Assembly (NCBI GenBank): GCA_016201065.1
Contig: JACQDL010000055.1
Coordinates: 59,158 to 123,157, forward strand
DNA length: 64,000 nt
Reading direction: 5' to 3'
Source: Actinomycetota bacterium
Lineage (GTDB): Bacteria > Actinomycetota > Actinomycetes > Mycobacteriales > JACQDL01
Part shown: piece by piece, positions 34,014 through 42,582 of the stretch
Position numbering within the stretch: the first letter of the stretch is position 1
Layout: every line of letters starts with the position of its first letter
The notes under the pieces: model-generated
The model's input: the letters and a program-made list of their open reading frames with translations, nothing else
What the model was told of the DNA's origin: nothing
Databases searched by the model: none
Translations under genes and position numbers: made by a program

Positions 34014-34781
34014 ATGTCCAGCACCAGGACGACCAGCACGACCAGCACCAGAGCGCCCGCCACCGGCACCGCTCCCGTTAAGGTTGATCATCGGAAGGCC
34101 CTCAAGCCGCTGTACTCCGCGACCGCCCGGCCGGCGTTGGTCGACGTCCCGCCCCTGCAGTACCTGATGGTCGACGGGCACGGGGACCCGAACACCGCAC
34201 CCGAGTACGGCGAGGCGGTGCAGGCGCTGTACGCCGTCGCCTACTCGGTGAAGTTCGCCGGCCGTCGCGGCGGCGGCCAGGACTTCGCGGTGATGCCGCT
34301 GGAAGGCCTGTGGTGGGTCCCGGACATGTCGATGTTCAGCGTCGCGGACAGGTCCGCCTGGAACTGGACGATGATGATCATGCAGTCGGACGGCGTGACC
34401 CCGCAGCTGGTCGAGCAGGCCCACGTAGCGGCGGCGTCAAAGGCCCCGGCCGCGGCACTGGAGCGGCTTCGTCTGGACCGGGTCAACGAGGGCCGCGCCG
34501 CGCAGGTGCTGCACGTCGGGCCCTACGCCACCGAGGGACCGACGATCGAGCGGCTGCACGCGTTCATCGCCGAGCAGGGGCTGCGGCTGGTGGGCAAGCA
34601 CCATGAGATCTACCTCGGCGACCCGCGTCGGACCGTGCCGGAGAGGCTGCGCACGGTGATCCGTCAGCCGGTCGCCTCGGCGGAGGAGACCTGGTCAGCG
34701 GTCAGGCGTCAAGGGGACCCGCTCGGCGTGTCCGGCGCCGCACGCGCCGTAGCAGGACCAACGACGCGACGACGGGGGTGA
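34014..34781 (+). CDS. GyrI-like small-molecule-binding protein
   Basis: A 255-residue protein. After a Thr/Ser-rich N-terminus come KALKPLYSATARPALVDVPP, QYLMVDGHGDPNTAPEYGEA, LEGLWWVPDMSMFSVADRSA, HVGPYATEGPTIERLHAFIA and KHHEIYLGDPRRTVPERLRT, a GyrI-like drug-binding pattern (SbmC/YodB type). It may sequester or hydrolyse a toxic small molecule. It is divergent from the MerR regulator. Its last 80 bases overlap the 3' end of the opposite-strand membrane gene. Confidence 0.85.
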   Translation: MSSTRTTSTTSTRAPATGTAPVKVDHRKALKPLYSATARPALVDVPPLQYLMVDGHGDPNTAPEYGEAVQALYAVAYSVKFAGRRGGGQDFAVMPLEGLWWVPDMSMFSVADRSAWNWTMMIMQSDGVTPQLVEQAHVAAASKAPAAALERLRLDRVNEGRAAQVLHVGPYATEGPTIERLHAFIAEQGLRLVGKHHEIYLGDPRRTVPERLRTVIRQPVASAEETWSAVRRQGDPLGVSGAARAVAGPTTRRRG

Positions 34782-35370
34782 TGAGCAGACCGAGGTAGAG
34801 GACGAACCCGACGGTCCCGGGGAGCACGCCTCCGGTGCACTGCTCCGCGGCTGGGGTGGCCGGTTGACCGGCGACCCCAGACTGGCTGGCTGTGCAGCTC
34901 TGCGGGGAGAGCGCGCCGACCAGGACCGCCAGACCGACCGCCCCGAACACGCTTGCGGTCCCGACGGTCTTCTCGGGCCTGCGCCACTGACGTGAGGTCC
35001 ACAGCAGAACGACACCGACGATCCAACCGAGCAGGCCGACCGTCGGGATGGCGAGACCGGCGAGGGAACCCACCGCGAACATCCCGACCGTGGCGATCTC
35101 CAGGCCGGTCCCGACCGGTGGGTGGTCGGTGGGCGGCCCGGGCGCACCGTCCCGCAGGGCGGCGGCGACGATCTCCGCGGGTTCCCCGAGCCGGCCGAGC
35201 ACCCCACGGACCGACGTCTCCTCGGCGGTGCCCGCCGCGCGGGCCGAGGCGATGTGTTGGCTGATCTCCTGGACGAGTTCCACCCGCCGGTATTTCGGCA
35301 ACTGGTGGGCCATGCGGTCCAGCCGGGCGAGGTAGTCCCGCACGAGCTGGTCGCCGATGTCGGTGGTCAT
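34702..35370 (-). CDS. HAAS-domain membrane protein, PadR-linked
   Basis: A 222-residue protein. The N-terminal helical HAAS-type domain (LVRDYLARLDRMAHQLPKYR, VELVQEISQHIASARAAG, LGRLGEPAEIVAAALRDG) is followed by about four membrane segments. Such proteins are usually encoded after a PadR regulator, as here (four-base overlap), and are thought to relay envelope signals. No enzyme motif. Its 3' end is antisense to the GyrI-like gene. Confidence 0.82.
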   Translation of the reverse strand: MTTDIGDQLVRDYLARLDRMAHQLPKYRRVELVQEISQHIASARAAGTAEETSVRGVLGRLGEPAEIVAAALRDGAPGPPTDHPPVGTGLEIATVGMFAVGSLAGLAIPTVGLLGWIVGVVLLWTSRQWRRPEKTVGTASVFGAVGLAVLVGALSPQSCTASQSGVAGQPATPAAEQCTGGVLPGTVGFVLYLGLLITPVVASLVLLRRVRRRTRRAGPLDA

Positions 35371-35678
35371 GAGGTCCCCTCAGCGAGCAGAGTGTCGACA
35401 GCGTCACGGAAGCGGCGCCATTCCGCCGCGAAAGTCCTCACCGCGTGCCGGCCGGCGGCGGTGGTCTGGTAGTAGCGGCGGGGCGGCCCGGTCTCGCTCT
35501 CCACCCACCGCGTGGAGACCAACCCGTCCCGGCGCAGCCGGGACAGCAGCGGGTAGATCGTCCCTTCGCTGGTGACCATCCCGTCGACCTCACTGAGCCG
35601 GCGCACCAGGTCGAAGCCGTAGAGCTCGTCGGTGTTGAGCAGCGAGAGCACGCAGTACTCGATCACCCCGCGCCGCAA
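35367..35678 (-). CDS. PadR-family regulator
   Basis: A PadR winged helix: RRGVIEYCVLSLLNTDELYG, then FDLVRRLSEVDGMVTSEGTI and YPLLSRLRRDGLVSTRWVES. The conserved N-terminus ARNPFSQLRRG is encoded just upstream, but the frame there has no ATG, GTG or TTG at the expected place. The first usual start is TTG 35678 (103 aa); an ATT near 35707 would restore the full N-terminus. It probably represses its operon with the HAAS protein. A GGTACC-centred palindrome (caaggtacctgg) lies around 35721. Confidence 0.75.
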   Translation of the reverse strand: MRRGVIEYCVLSLLNTDELYGFDLVRRLSEVDGMVTSEGTIYPLLSRLRRDGLVSTRWVESETGPPRRYYQTTAAGRHAVRTFAAEWRRFRDAVDTLLAEGTS

Positions 35679-35923
35679 CTGCGAGAAGGGGTTACGTGCA
35701 CTGCCAGGTTCAATGCAACACAAGGTACCTGGTAGATCGACGTTGCGCCAGGATCGGGTTCCCGGGTCGGTCCGTGTCCGGAGCTTCTGCTGCGACCGGA
35801 CCCCGGCCGCAGCCACGCTCAACCAGGACGGCGTACGGGTCGAGCGTCTGTGCTCGCCGCCGCATTCGGTGTGGATGGTCGTCACCGGGCAATTCGTATG
35901 ACCATGGCCAGTCGATGAGCCAG

Positions 35924-36318
35924 TCACCCGTCGCGGTCGGTCCCCGAGGTGGTCTGACCCGCTGCCCGGTCCGGTGTCGCGACGCGGGTCCGGTGGCGTC
36001 GGCGGCTCCGCCACGCGAGTAGCCCGATCACGGCGAGCATGGCGGCCGCGGCGGCAGTGGTGCTCCCGAACGTGCGTGCGGCGGCCGTGCAGGAATTGCC
36101 GGACAGATAGCCCAGCCGGACCACGCCGGCCCCCAACCAAGGCCGCCGAGGGTGTTGTAGGCCAGGAACCGGCGCTACGGCATCCGTGAGGTGCCGGCGA
36201 GAAACGGGATGGTCGCGCGCAGGAACGCCACGAACCGGCCGGCGAGGACCGCAAGCACGGCGACGAGGTAGAGTGCGGCGCCGCGCAGGCCGAGCACGTG
36301 ATCGACGACCCCGGTCAC
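35924..36318 (-). pseudogene. DedA-family membrane protein remnant
   Basis: It begins at GTG 36318, overlapping the PAP2 stop. VTGVVDHVLGLRGAALYLVA joins directly to GRFVAFLRATIPFLAGTSRM, so about 60 internal residues are missing. A TAG then replaces the expected Tyr of MPYRRFLAYN, and a frameshift follows GLGW before VVRLGYLSGNS. Three independent lesions make it a pseudogene of a DedA/VTT transporter. Confidence 0.75.
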
Positions 36319-36914
36319 GGCGCCGCTGGCGCGGCTGCTCCGGACATCGCAAAGAGGGGGCGCAGCCGCGTGCGGCCCGCGGCGGCGACGAGTCGGGCCA
36401 GCACGCGGACCGCGAGCGCGTAGAGGGCCAGCGCGACCAGCCCGCCAAGAAGCAGACCGGCCAGCACGTCGCTCGGGTAGTGGGCGGCGATGTAGACCCG
36501 GGACGCCGCCATCAGGACCGCCGCTGCTGTGGCGATCGCACCCAGGCGCCGGGAGACCAGGAGCAGACCGAGCGCTGCGGCACCGGCTGCGGTGGCGTGG
36601 TCGGAGGGGAACGAGAAGTCGGCGCTGCGGTGAGCGAGCACCAGGAGATGCGGATCGGTGGTGTACGGCCGGGGCCGGGCCACGGCCGCAACGATCGGCT
36701 GGTTGGCCGCGACCGCGAGCAGTGTGGCCGCGCCCGCGCAGATCGCGGCCGCCATCGTGCGCGGGTCGTCCGCTCGCCGGGCCACCCACCAGCCGGCCAG
36801 GAGCAGCAGGCCGGAGAGCGCGATTCCATAGCTGGCGTACGTGACGACGACATGGTGCAGCCACCCGGTCGCGCGCGCGAAGCGGTTGACCGCATCCAGC
36901 AGTCCCTCGTCCAT
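36315..36914 (-). CDS. PAP2-family phosphatase (undecaprenyl-PP phosphatase-like)
   Basis: A 199-residue protein with about five membrane segments and the three PAP2 motifs: VARPRPYT, FPSDHATAAG (catalytic His) and SRVYIAAHYPSDVLAG (nucleophile His and Asp). It probably dephosphorylates a lipid pyrophosphate at the membrane face, as BcrC does. ATG 36914 lies just inside the BlaI-type operator region, so it may belong to the regulon of the divergent BlaI protein. Confidence 0.87.
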   Translation of the reverse strand: MDEGLLDAVNRFARATGWLHHVVVTYASYGIALSGLLLLAGWWVARRADDPRTMAAAICAGAATLLAVAANQPIVAAVARPRPYTTDPHLLVLAHRSADFSFPSDHATAAGAAALGLLLVSRRLGAIATAAAVLMAASRVYIAAHYPSDVLAGLLLGGLVALALYALAVRVLARLVAAAGRTRLRPLFAMSGAAAPAAP

Positions 36915-36945
36915 CGACCGCCTCCGTTCCGAGCCCTCCAGTCCA

Positions 36946-36996
36946 CTACTACATTTCAATGTAGTCGTAGAATGTTACGACGATCAAATGTAGTAG
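36946..36996. promoter_or_regulatory. BlaI/MecI-type operators
   Basis: ctacatttcaatgtag (36949-36964) is a palindrome with CTACATT/AATGTAG arms; a second half site, aatgtagtag, lies at 36987-36996. They resemble the TACTACA/TGTAGTA operators of actinobacterial BlaI proteins. They lie between the divergent PAP2 and blaI genes. Confidence 0.75.
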
Positions 36997-37011
36997 ATGC
37001 GGTGAGGGTGC

Positions 37012-37410
37012 GTGGCGGATGGTGAGCAGCGCCGCGGCTACGGTGACCTGGCGCAGGCGATCCTGGAGCTGGTCGGTCGGGCCGGCAGGCCGGTGAGTCC
37101 GGCGTACGTGCGGGACGCCCTGGGGGCTGAGCTGGCCTACACCACGGTGACAACGGTGATGACCCGACTGCACGACCGGGGTCTGCTCGCCCGGCAGCGC
37201 TCCGGGCGGGCGTTCGTGTACACGGCCGTCGGCGACCCGGCGCAGGTCACCGCCAGACGGATGCACCGGCTGCTCGACGTCGACGACGATCGAGCGGGCG
37301 TCCTGGCCCGTTTCGTGGGTGGCCTGAACCCGACCGACGAGCAGCTGCTGCGGAGCCTGCTCGCCGAACTCGACGACGAGGATGCGTCACCTGGGGATGA
37401 GCGGCGATGA
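37012..37410 (+). CDS. BlaI/MecI-family repressor
   Basis: A 132-residue winged-helix protein: YGDLAQAILELVGRAGRPVS, the recognition region LAYTTVTTVMTRLHDRGLLA, and a dimerisation tail DEQLLRSLLAELDDEDASP. In the family, repression is lifted when a BlaR1-type M48 protease cleaves the repressor. Here the partner gene, which overlaps by four bases, has lost its protease centre. Start GTG 37012. Operators are just upstream. Confidence 0.9.
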   Translation: MADGEQRRGYGDLAQAILELVGRAGRPVSPAYVRDALGAELAYTTVTTVMTRLHDRGLLARQRSGRAFVYTAVGDPAQVTARRMHRLLDVDDDRAGVLARFVGGLNPTDEQLLRSLLAELDDEDASPGDERR

Positions 37411-38178
37411 ACACGGCCGTCGTCATGGCCCTCGCGGCGTGCCTCGCGTTCACCGTGGCCGGCCCGTGGCTGGCCCGCGCATTGCCACCGGCGGCGGCGG
37501 TGCGGATGCTGGTGCCGGCATCGCTGCTCTCGGCCGGCTCCGCCGTGTTCGTTCTGGGCGTTGTCACCTTCACCTGGCTGGGCCAGGTTGCCGAAGTCGC
37601 CCGATGGGGGAGCTGGTCACCACAGACACTGCACGCCTTGACGCCGATTCCGTCGATGGTCGGCGTCGCCACCGGGACGTTGCTGGTGCCGATTGGTGCG
37701 TGGACGCTGGTGAGCGGATGGCTGACAGCGCGCGCCTTGGTCGCGGTTCACCGGGAGGGTCAGCGTTTCGCCCCAGAAACGGACTCGCCGGTCGTGATCG
37801 TGGAGAGCGGCGATCTGGAGGCGTTCACACTCCCCGGCCGGTGGGGGAAGATCGTGATCACCACCGGGATGCTGGCGGCCCTCGACGCGGACTACCGACC
37901 GGAGGAAGGTCGCGGCCACCGTCGCCAGGGTTGCGCTGCTGTGCACCGCCCCGCGCTCTCCGGCAGGGGTTGCGGCGGCCAGCGGTGGCCGGGTGCCGCA
38001 ACGGGTGCACGCCTTGCTGCGTCCCGCGCCACCGTTGCGGGCGCGTCATGTGGTCGCACTCACCGCCCTGACGCTCGCGGTGCTGGCCGGCGCTGTTGCG
38101 GTGGAACGCACCGGCGAGTCACTCTTCGAGCGGGCAAGGGGACCGTCCGCCGAAGTTGTGGGGACAGTCCCTACTTGA
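37407..38178 (+). pseudogene. BlaR1-like M48 membrane peptidase, protease centre deleted
   Basis: It begins intact (MNTAVVMALAACLAFTVAGP, two or three membrane segments, FTLPGRWGKIVITTGMLAALDADYR). Where HExxH and the zinc ligands should come, the sequence jumps and changes frame to VAATVARVALLCTAPRSPAG and a final membrane segment (ALTALTLAVLAGAVAVE). About 60 residues are missing, with a frameshift. It therefore cannot act as the antirepressor. Confidence 0.75.
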
Positions 38179-38248
38179 CGACACAGCGATTGGGATACCG
38201 GCCTGGGGGTGCTACGTGCGAACGTCCACGATCACGACCCGGTCGTGC

Positions 38249-38441
38249 ATCGGTGGTGACGAGCCGGACGTGGTGGCACTGGTTGACGCGGACCGGTTGG
38301 TGGGTCAGCCGCCGGTGACGGCGGTCATGGTGGGCCAGGCCCTGCACGAGCTGCACCAGCATGGTGGGCGCGAGGTGATCCTGTTCGTCGATGACGATGA
38401 ACCCACCGGTGGGGAGTGGGACCGGTCGGGATCACCGCACC
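38249..38441 (+). pseudogene. GNAT acetyltransferase fragment
   Basis: The frame reads VVALVDADRLVGQPPVTAVM then VGQALHELHQHGGREVILFV, ending DDDEPTGGEWDRSG. This resembles the C-terminal half of a GNAT protein. No start, and truncated on both sides. Confidence 0.45.
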
Positions 38442-39060
38442 CGCGACACGCGCCCCCTGCAGCCACTGCTCCACCGCCACGACCGTCAACGCGGTCGCAC
38501 CCCGCCCGCGCCGATCGTGGCCAGGGCGTGGGTGTAGTACTGCTTGCGGCCCGGCAGCACCGGTCTGGCCCGTGGTGGGAGCAGCCCGACGACGGTGGCC
38601 TTGCACCGCAGATGCGGTGAGCGCAGGTGTGGGTCGTGGCGGTCGGCGACCCGCAACCCGAGCGCGACCGGTAGGAATGCCTCGTGCAGGAACGGCGACG
38701 CCTCAGCGACCGATCCTGTTGGGGGGGATCGGGTCGTGGGGCCACCACGCGTCGTGCGCATCGGCCGCCGCCGAGGACCGGCCCGCCCTGGTGTGCCCGG
38801 TGACCTGCTCGTAGCACCGTGCCCCCACCGGTGGGCAGCACCCGGCACGCGAGCGCGGCCACCTCACCGGGTGTGCCCGGTCCGGTGTCGGACACGTCCC
38901 GGGCGTACCGCATCGCATCACGAGGACCCCACCGTCGGGTGACCTGCGCCGTGGCGAAGCGGTGCACTTCACGCCGACGGGTGGTGCCGAAGTCGAAGGT
39001 CGAGGTAGGGGAGGGTCGGTACAGTCGGTGCCGCGGTAGGTGTCAAGGGTTTGAGGCCGG
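38442..39060 (-). other. Decayed region, unassigned remnants
   Basis: Minus-strand pieces in several frames (RKQYYTHALATIGAGG; RFATAQVTRRWGPRDAMRYA with RDVSDTGPGTPGEVAALACR) look like parts of one broken protein, but I cannot name the family. No intact gene. Confidence 0.35.
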
Positions 39061-39066
39061 TGGGTG

Positions 39067-39297
39067 TTAGGCGATTTTCTGGTCTTGCTGGTTGGGTTCG
39101 GGTGGCTTGTTGATCCACACGGTGTCGGGCAGGTCGAGGATCTTGGGGAGGACGCGGGGTGTGGTGAACCGCTCGGGGTGAGCGGCACGTGCGGCGGTCA
39201 TGGTCTGTTCCCGTGCGGCGCGCACGGTGCGGGCGCGGCCGTGGTGGACCTCGGCCTGCCTCGCCGGCCTCCCGGGGCGGACGGTCATCGTCCCCAT
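39067..39297 (-). pseudogene. IS3-family transposase C-terminal fragment
   Basis: The frame ends in VHHGRARTVRAAREQTMTAA, then HPERFTTPRVLPKILDLP, DTVWINKPPEPNQ, the usual end of actinobacterial IS3 OrfB proteins. The integrase core is absent. Confidence 0.6.
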
Positions 39298-39564
39298 GGG
39301 CAGGGTCTGCGGTCATCACTGGCGCACCGAGTCCGGTTCGCTCGTTCCGGTCTGGGTACCGTGCCACGAGCGACCCGGCACCCGCCTACGCCGCCGTTGA
39401 TCTCGCCACCGCCGTTGGCCTCGATGATCTGAGATGTGGCGCACGACGTGGAACTGTTCGTGGGGTGACATGGTGGCTACGAATGGTGCCCTGAGCGTGC
39501 GCCGGGCCTCGTTCTGAGGCTAGATGTGGCTAGTTTGGTCCACTTTGGGTGGTGCGCTGTCTAC

Positions 39565-40554
39565 TTATAGCCCACCGGTTGCGGGTCGCGTCGCTGGCGG
39601 ACGCTGCTCAAGCAGGGGGCTGGCGTCGGGGTTTCTTCGTCGGCGTCTTGCCCTGAGCGCGTCAACCAGCCACACGAGCAATACCACCAGGAATGCTCCG
39701 GCAGAGATGAAATCGAGGGGCGCTTCGTCGACGGCGGTGTTCCAGCGGGCATGGGTGGGGTGTTGCGGGTCGTACACGATGTCGAGTTTGTCGCCGACCT
39801 TCGTGGTGTCACGTCCTCTCCGGGTTGTTCGCACCGACGCGTTGTGCGCGTCAGTGAACACCACCGTGACGTCCGTCCACTCAATCAGGGCGCCGTAGGG
39901 GGGGCTGAAGCTCTCGTGCTCGACGGTCACGACCGTCGCCATGGTGGGCACTCCCCGGCGGTCCAGGTCTGCGGAGACCCCCATCTCCTGGGCCCCGCGG
40001 ACTCCCAGAAAGATTGGGATGCCCAGCATCAGAAAGAGGAACCAACCAATGGAGGCCGCATCCCATCTCGTCGGTGCGGCCGCCGCGGTGGCCGGGCGTT
40101 GACGGGATTTCCGAAATGATCGATTGGGCAGCTTGTCGATCGCCCTGACCGTTTCGGCGGCGTCGGTGATTGGGTGTTGGTGGGGTGGCGGCGAGGGCTG
40201 GGTGCGTCGCCGGTACCCCTTGGTAGCGGCTGTGACGGCGAGGGCGAAGGACTGCAACCCACCGCCGACCATGGTGATGATCAAGCAGGTGATGAAGATC
40301 GCGCCGGGTGCGGTGTCGACCGTGGCGAACTCGACGACGAGGACCGCCGCGTAGAACGCTGCCGAGACCCACAAGACGACCGCGTGTGTCTTGCTCCGGT
40401 AGCCGACCACGACCGCGGCAAGCACGAACGCGACCGGGGTGGCGAACCCAAAGGTCACCCACGGTGTCAGCGCGAACGCGACACCACCCACCATCCGGGC
40501 AACCCGGCGCGCATTGCGATAACGCGGGCCATCCTGTGTGACCGTCTCATGCAC
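39565..40554 (-). CDS. Membrane protein with DUF3592 domain
   Basis: A 329-residue protein: three or four N-terminal membrane segments (FALTPWVTFGFATPVAFVLA, VVLWVSAAFYAAVLVVEF, IFITCLIITMVGGGLQSFAL), a soluble linker, then a DUF3592-type part with a membrane helix, a beta domain (VPTMATVVTVEHESFSPPYG, KVGDKLDIVYDPQHPTHARW) and a final helix. Function unknown. GTG 40554 has GGTGAG upstream; the frame is open to 40617. Confidence 0.7.
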   Translation of the reverse strand: MHETVTQDGPRYRNARRVARMVGGVAFALTPWVTFGFATPVAFVLAAVVVGYRSKTHAVVLWVSAAFYAAVLVVEFATVDTAPGAIFITCLIITMVGGGLQSFALAVTAATKGYRRRTQPSPPPHQHPITDAAETVRAIDKLPNRSFRKSRQRPATAAAAPTRWDAASIGWFLFLMLGIPIFLGVRGAQEMGVSADLDRRGVPTMATVVTVEHESFSPPYGALIEWTDVTVVFTDAHNASVRTTRRGRDTTKVGDKLDIVYDPQHPTHARWNTAVDEAPLDFISAGAFLVVLLVWLVDALRARRRRRNPDASPLLEQRPPATRPATGGL

Positions 40555-40617
40555 CGACTCACCACCCGCCAGCCAGACCGCACGGCAGGAAGGCCGCATC
40601 ACCAACCTGTCGTACAA

Positions 40618-40908
40618 ATCGTAACGGTAGAGTTGCTGATCGTAACTTGCCCGGAGTGGTGACGGGCCTTGTCGGCCGGAACCGGGGCAGGATGGGATCT
40701 ACCGGCCGCCGTCATACCCCGTTGTGGCGGCCCCAGTGAGGGCCGCGTGCCGCGTAGGGGTCCGTGGTGCTTTGCGCCATCCACCTCCGAAGCCATCTTG
40801 GCGTGGCTGGGTGCACCTGGCACCAACCGTCCTGAACATCCGATATCCCGACGGCAACGGCAACGGCATCGGCTACGCGCTGTCCGGTGGCCCGTGACGT
40901 CACGCGGT
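40618..40908. other. Intergenic stretch, no gene seen
   Basis: Holds the probable promoter of the DUF3592 gene (gttacgat occurs twice on the minus strand near 40618-40646). Otherwise I see no gene, RNA or repeat. Confidence 0.4.
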
Positions 40909-40929
40909 TGACTGACTGTCGGTCAGTCA
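40909..40929. promoter_or_regulatory. TetR-type operator at the exporter promoter
   Basis: tgactgactgtcggtcagtca is a perfect 9-bp inverted repeat with a 3-nt centre, 87 bp before the exporter start. The site in front of the tetR gene (44770-44784, ctgaccgctcgtcag) has the same half-site, so the cluster TetR is the likely binder. Confidence 0.75.
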
Positions 40930-41016
40930 CTTACGGTGGGGCAACTCCGGGCCGGGCGCCCATCTGACCGCATCGGGTGGGCGCGCAGCCGGCATTGCTG
41001 GTGAGAGGACCCGAGG

Positions 41017-42582
41017 ATGAACGAGGGGAAGCCGTCCCGCCGGCGGGCGCTGATGCTGGTCTTCCTGTGCGCCGGGATCTTCATGGTCTACCTGGACAGC
41101 ACGATCGTGAACGTGGCGCTCCCCGAGATCCAGGCCGGCCTCGGCGGTGGGGTGACCCAGCTGCAGTGGGTGGTCGACAGCTACGCGCTGGCGTTCGCCT
41201 CGCTGCTGCTCACCTCCGGGGTTGCCGGCGACATCGTGGGCCGGCGCCGGCTGTTCCTCCTCGGCCTTGGCGGCTTCACCGCGGCCTCCGTCCTCTGCGC
41301 CCTGTCCGGATCGATCGGGATGCTGCTGGCCGCACGGACGATCCAGGGTGCGGTCGGCTCGGGACTCATCCCGGTCTCGTTGGCGCTGGTGACCCAGCTC
41401 TACGCCGACCCGGCGACCCGCGCGAAGATGATCGGGCTGTGGGCCGGTGTGGGTGGCCTCGCACTCGCCGCCGGGCCGGTGCTCGGCGGCGCGTTGCTGG
41501 CCCACCTCGGCTGGCAGAGCATCTTCTGGGTCAACCTTCCGATCGGTGTGGTCTCGGTATTCGCGCTGCTCCGGTTGTTGCCGGACACCCAGCACCGGAT
41601 CGAGCAGCACATCGACCCGCTCGGTCAGCTCCTGCTCATCCTGACCACCGGATCGCTGACCTACGCGCTGATCGAGGGCAACGCGCGGGGCTGGAGCTCG
41701 CCGGTCATCGTGACGGTGCTGGCGGTGGCCGCGGTCGCCCTGACCGGGTTCGTCGGTTGGGAGGTACGCACCGCCCGCCCACTGTTGCCGCTGGCCTTCT
41801 TCCGCAACCCCACCTTCGCCGCGGCGTGCGCGGTGAACTTCTTCGGTCTGTTCGGGCTCTTCGGCGCCATCTTCCTGATGACGCTGTACCTGCAGACCAT
41901 CAACGGGCTGTCCGCGATCCAGACCGGTGTCCGCTTTCTCGCCCTCACCGTCGCGATCATGGTGGCGTCGGCGGTCGCGCCCGGCCTGGCGAAGCGGTTC
42001 GGCGCCCGCGCCACCATCGTGGCCGGGTCGCTGTTCACCACGGTGGGGCTGCTGGGCCTGACCGGGTTGGCCGTGGGCAGCGAGTTCGATCGGTACGGGT
42101 GGTCCCTCGCCCTGCTTGGCGTCGGCGTCTCGCTGGCGGGTGCGCCCGCCACGATCGCGCTGCTGGCCACGGTGCCGGATGGCCGGGCCGGCACGGCCTC
42201 GGGGGTGTCCAACACCTTCCGGCAGGTCGGTGGCGTGTTCGGGGTGGCGATGGCCGGCGCGGTGGTGCTGCGCCACCTGCGGGTCGGCCTCGCACCGGCC
42301 GTGCAGGCCCTGCCGATCTCCGGCGCGGCCAAGGAGCAGACGCTCGCCGCGCTCGGTCGCGGTGATGCCTCGGTGCTCCGCGGCCTGCCGGCCGGGGTGC
42401 GGGAGGAGGTGACGGCGCGGGCGGCCCAGGAGTTCGTCGCCGGCATGCACGGTGCCTTCGCGGTAGCGGCAGCCGGTGGCCTGCTCTCCGGGGTGGTCGC
42501 GCTGGCCTATATCCGGGCCGGCCGGGAGTCTGCCGTTGCCGATCCGGCTGACCTTCGCCAGCCCGCCGGGTCAGACCGGTGA
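41017..42582 (+). CDS. MFS drug exporter (DHA2 family)
   Basis: A 521-residue, 14-TM transporter. FMVYLDSTIVNVALPEIQAG is the DHA2 motif D1 region, DIVGRRRLFLLGL is motif A, and GGLALAAGPVLGGALLAHLG is motif C. It is the first gene of a coupled pair with the MmgE/PrpD gene, under a TetR-type operator. It corresponds in position and class to the exporter (VlmF) of the valanimycin cluster, so it probably exports an azoxy product. Confidence 0.9.
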   Translation: MNEGKPSRRRALMLVFLCAGIFMVYLDSTIVNVALPEIQAGLGGGVTQLQWVVDSYALAFASLLLTSGVAGDIVGRRRLFLLGLGGFTAASVLCALSGSIGMLLAARTIQGAVGSGLIPVSLALVTQLYADPATRAKMIGLWAGVGGLALAAGPVLGGALLAHLGWQSIFWVNLPIGVVSVFALLRLLPDTQHRIEQHIDPLGQLLLILTTGSLTYALIEGNARGWSSPVIVTVLAVAAVALTGFVGWEVRTARPLLPLAFFRNPTFAAACAVNFFGLFGLFGAIFLMTLYLQTINGLSAIQTGVRFLALTVAIMVASAVAPGLAKRFGARATIVAGSLFTTVGLLGLTGLAVGSEFDRYGWSLALLGVGVSLAGAPATIALLATVPDGRAGTASGVSNTFRQVGGVFGVAMAGAVVLRHLRVGLAPAVQALPISGAAKEQTLAALGRGDASVLRGLPAGVREEVTARAAQEFVAGMHGAFAVAAAGGLLSGVVALAYIRAGRESAVADPADLRQPAGSDR

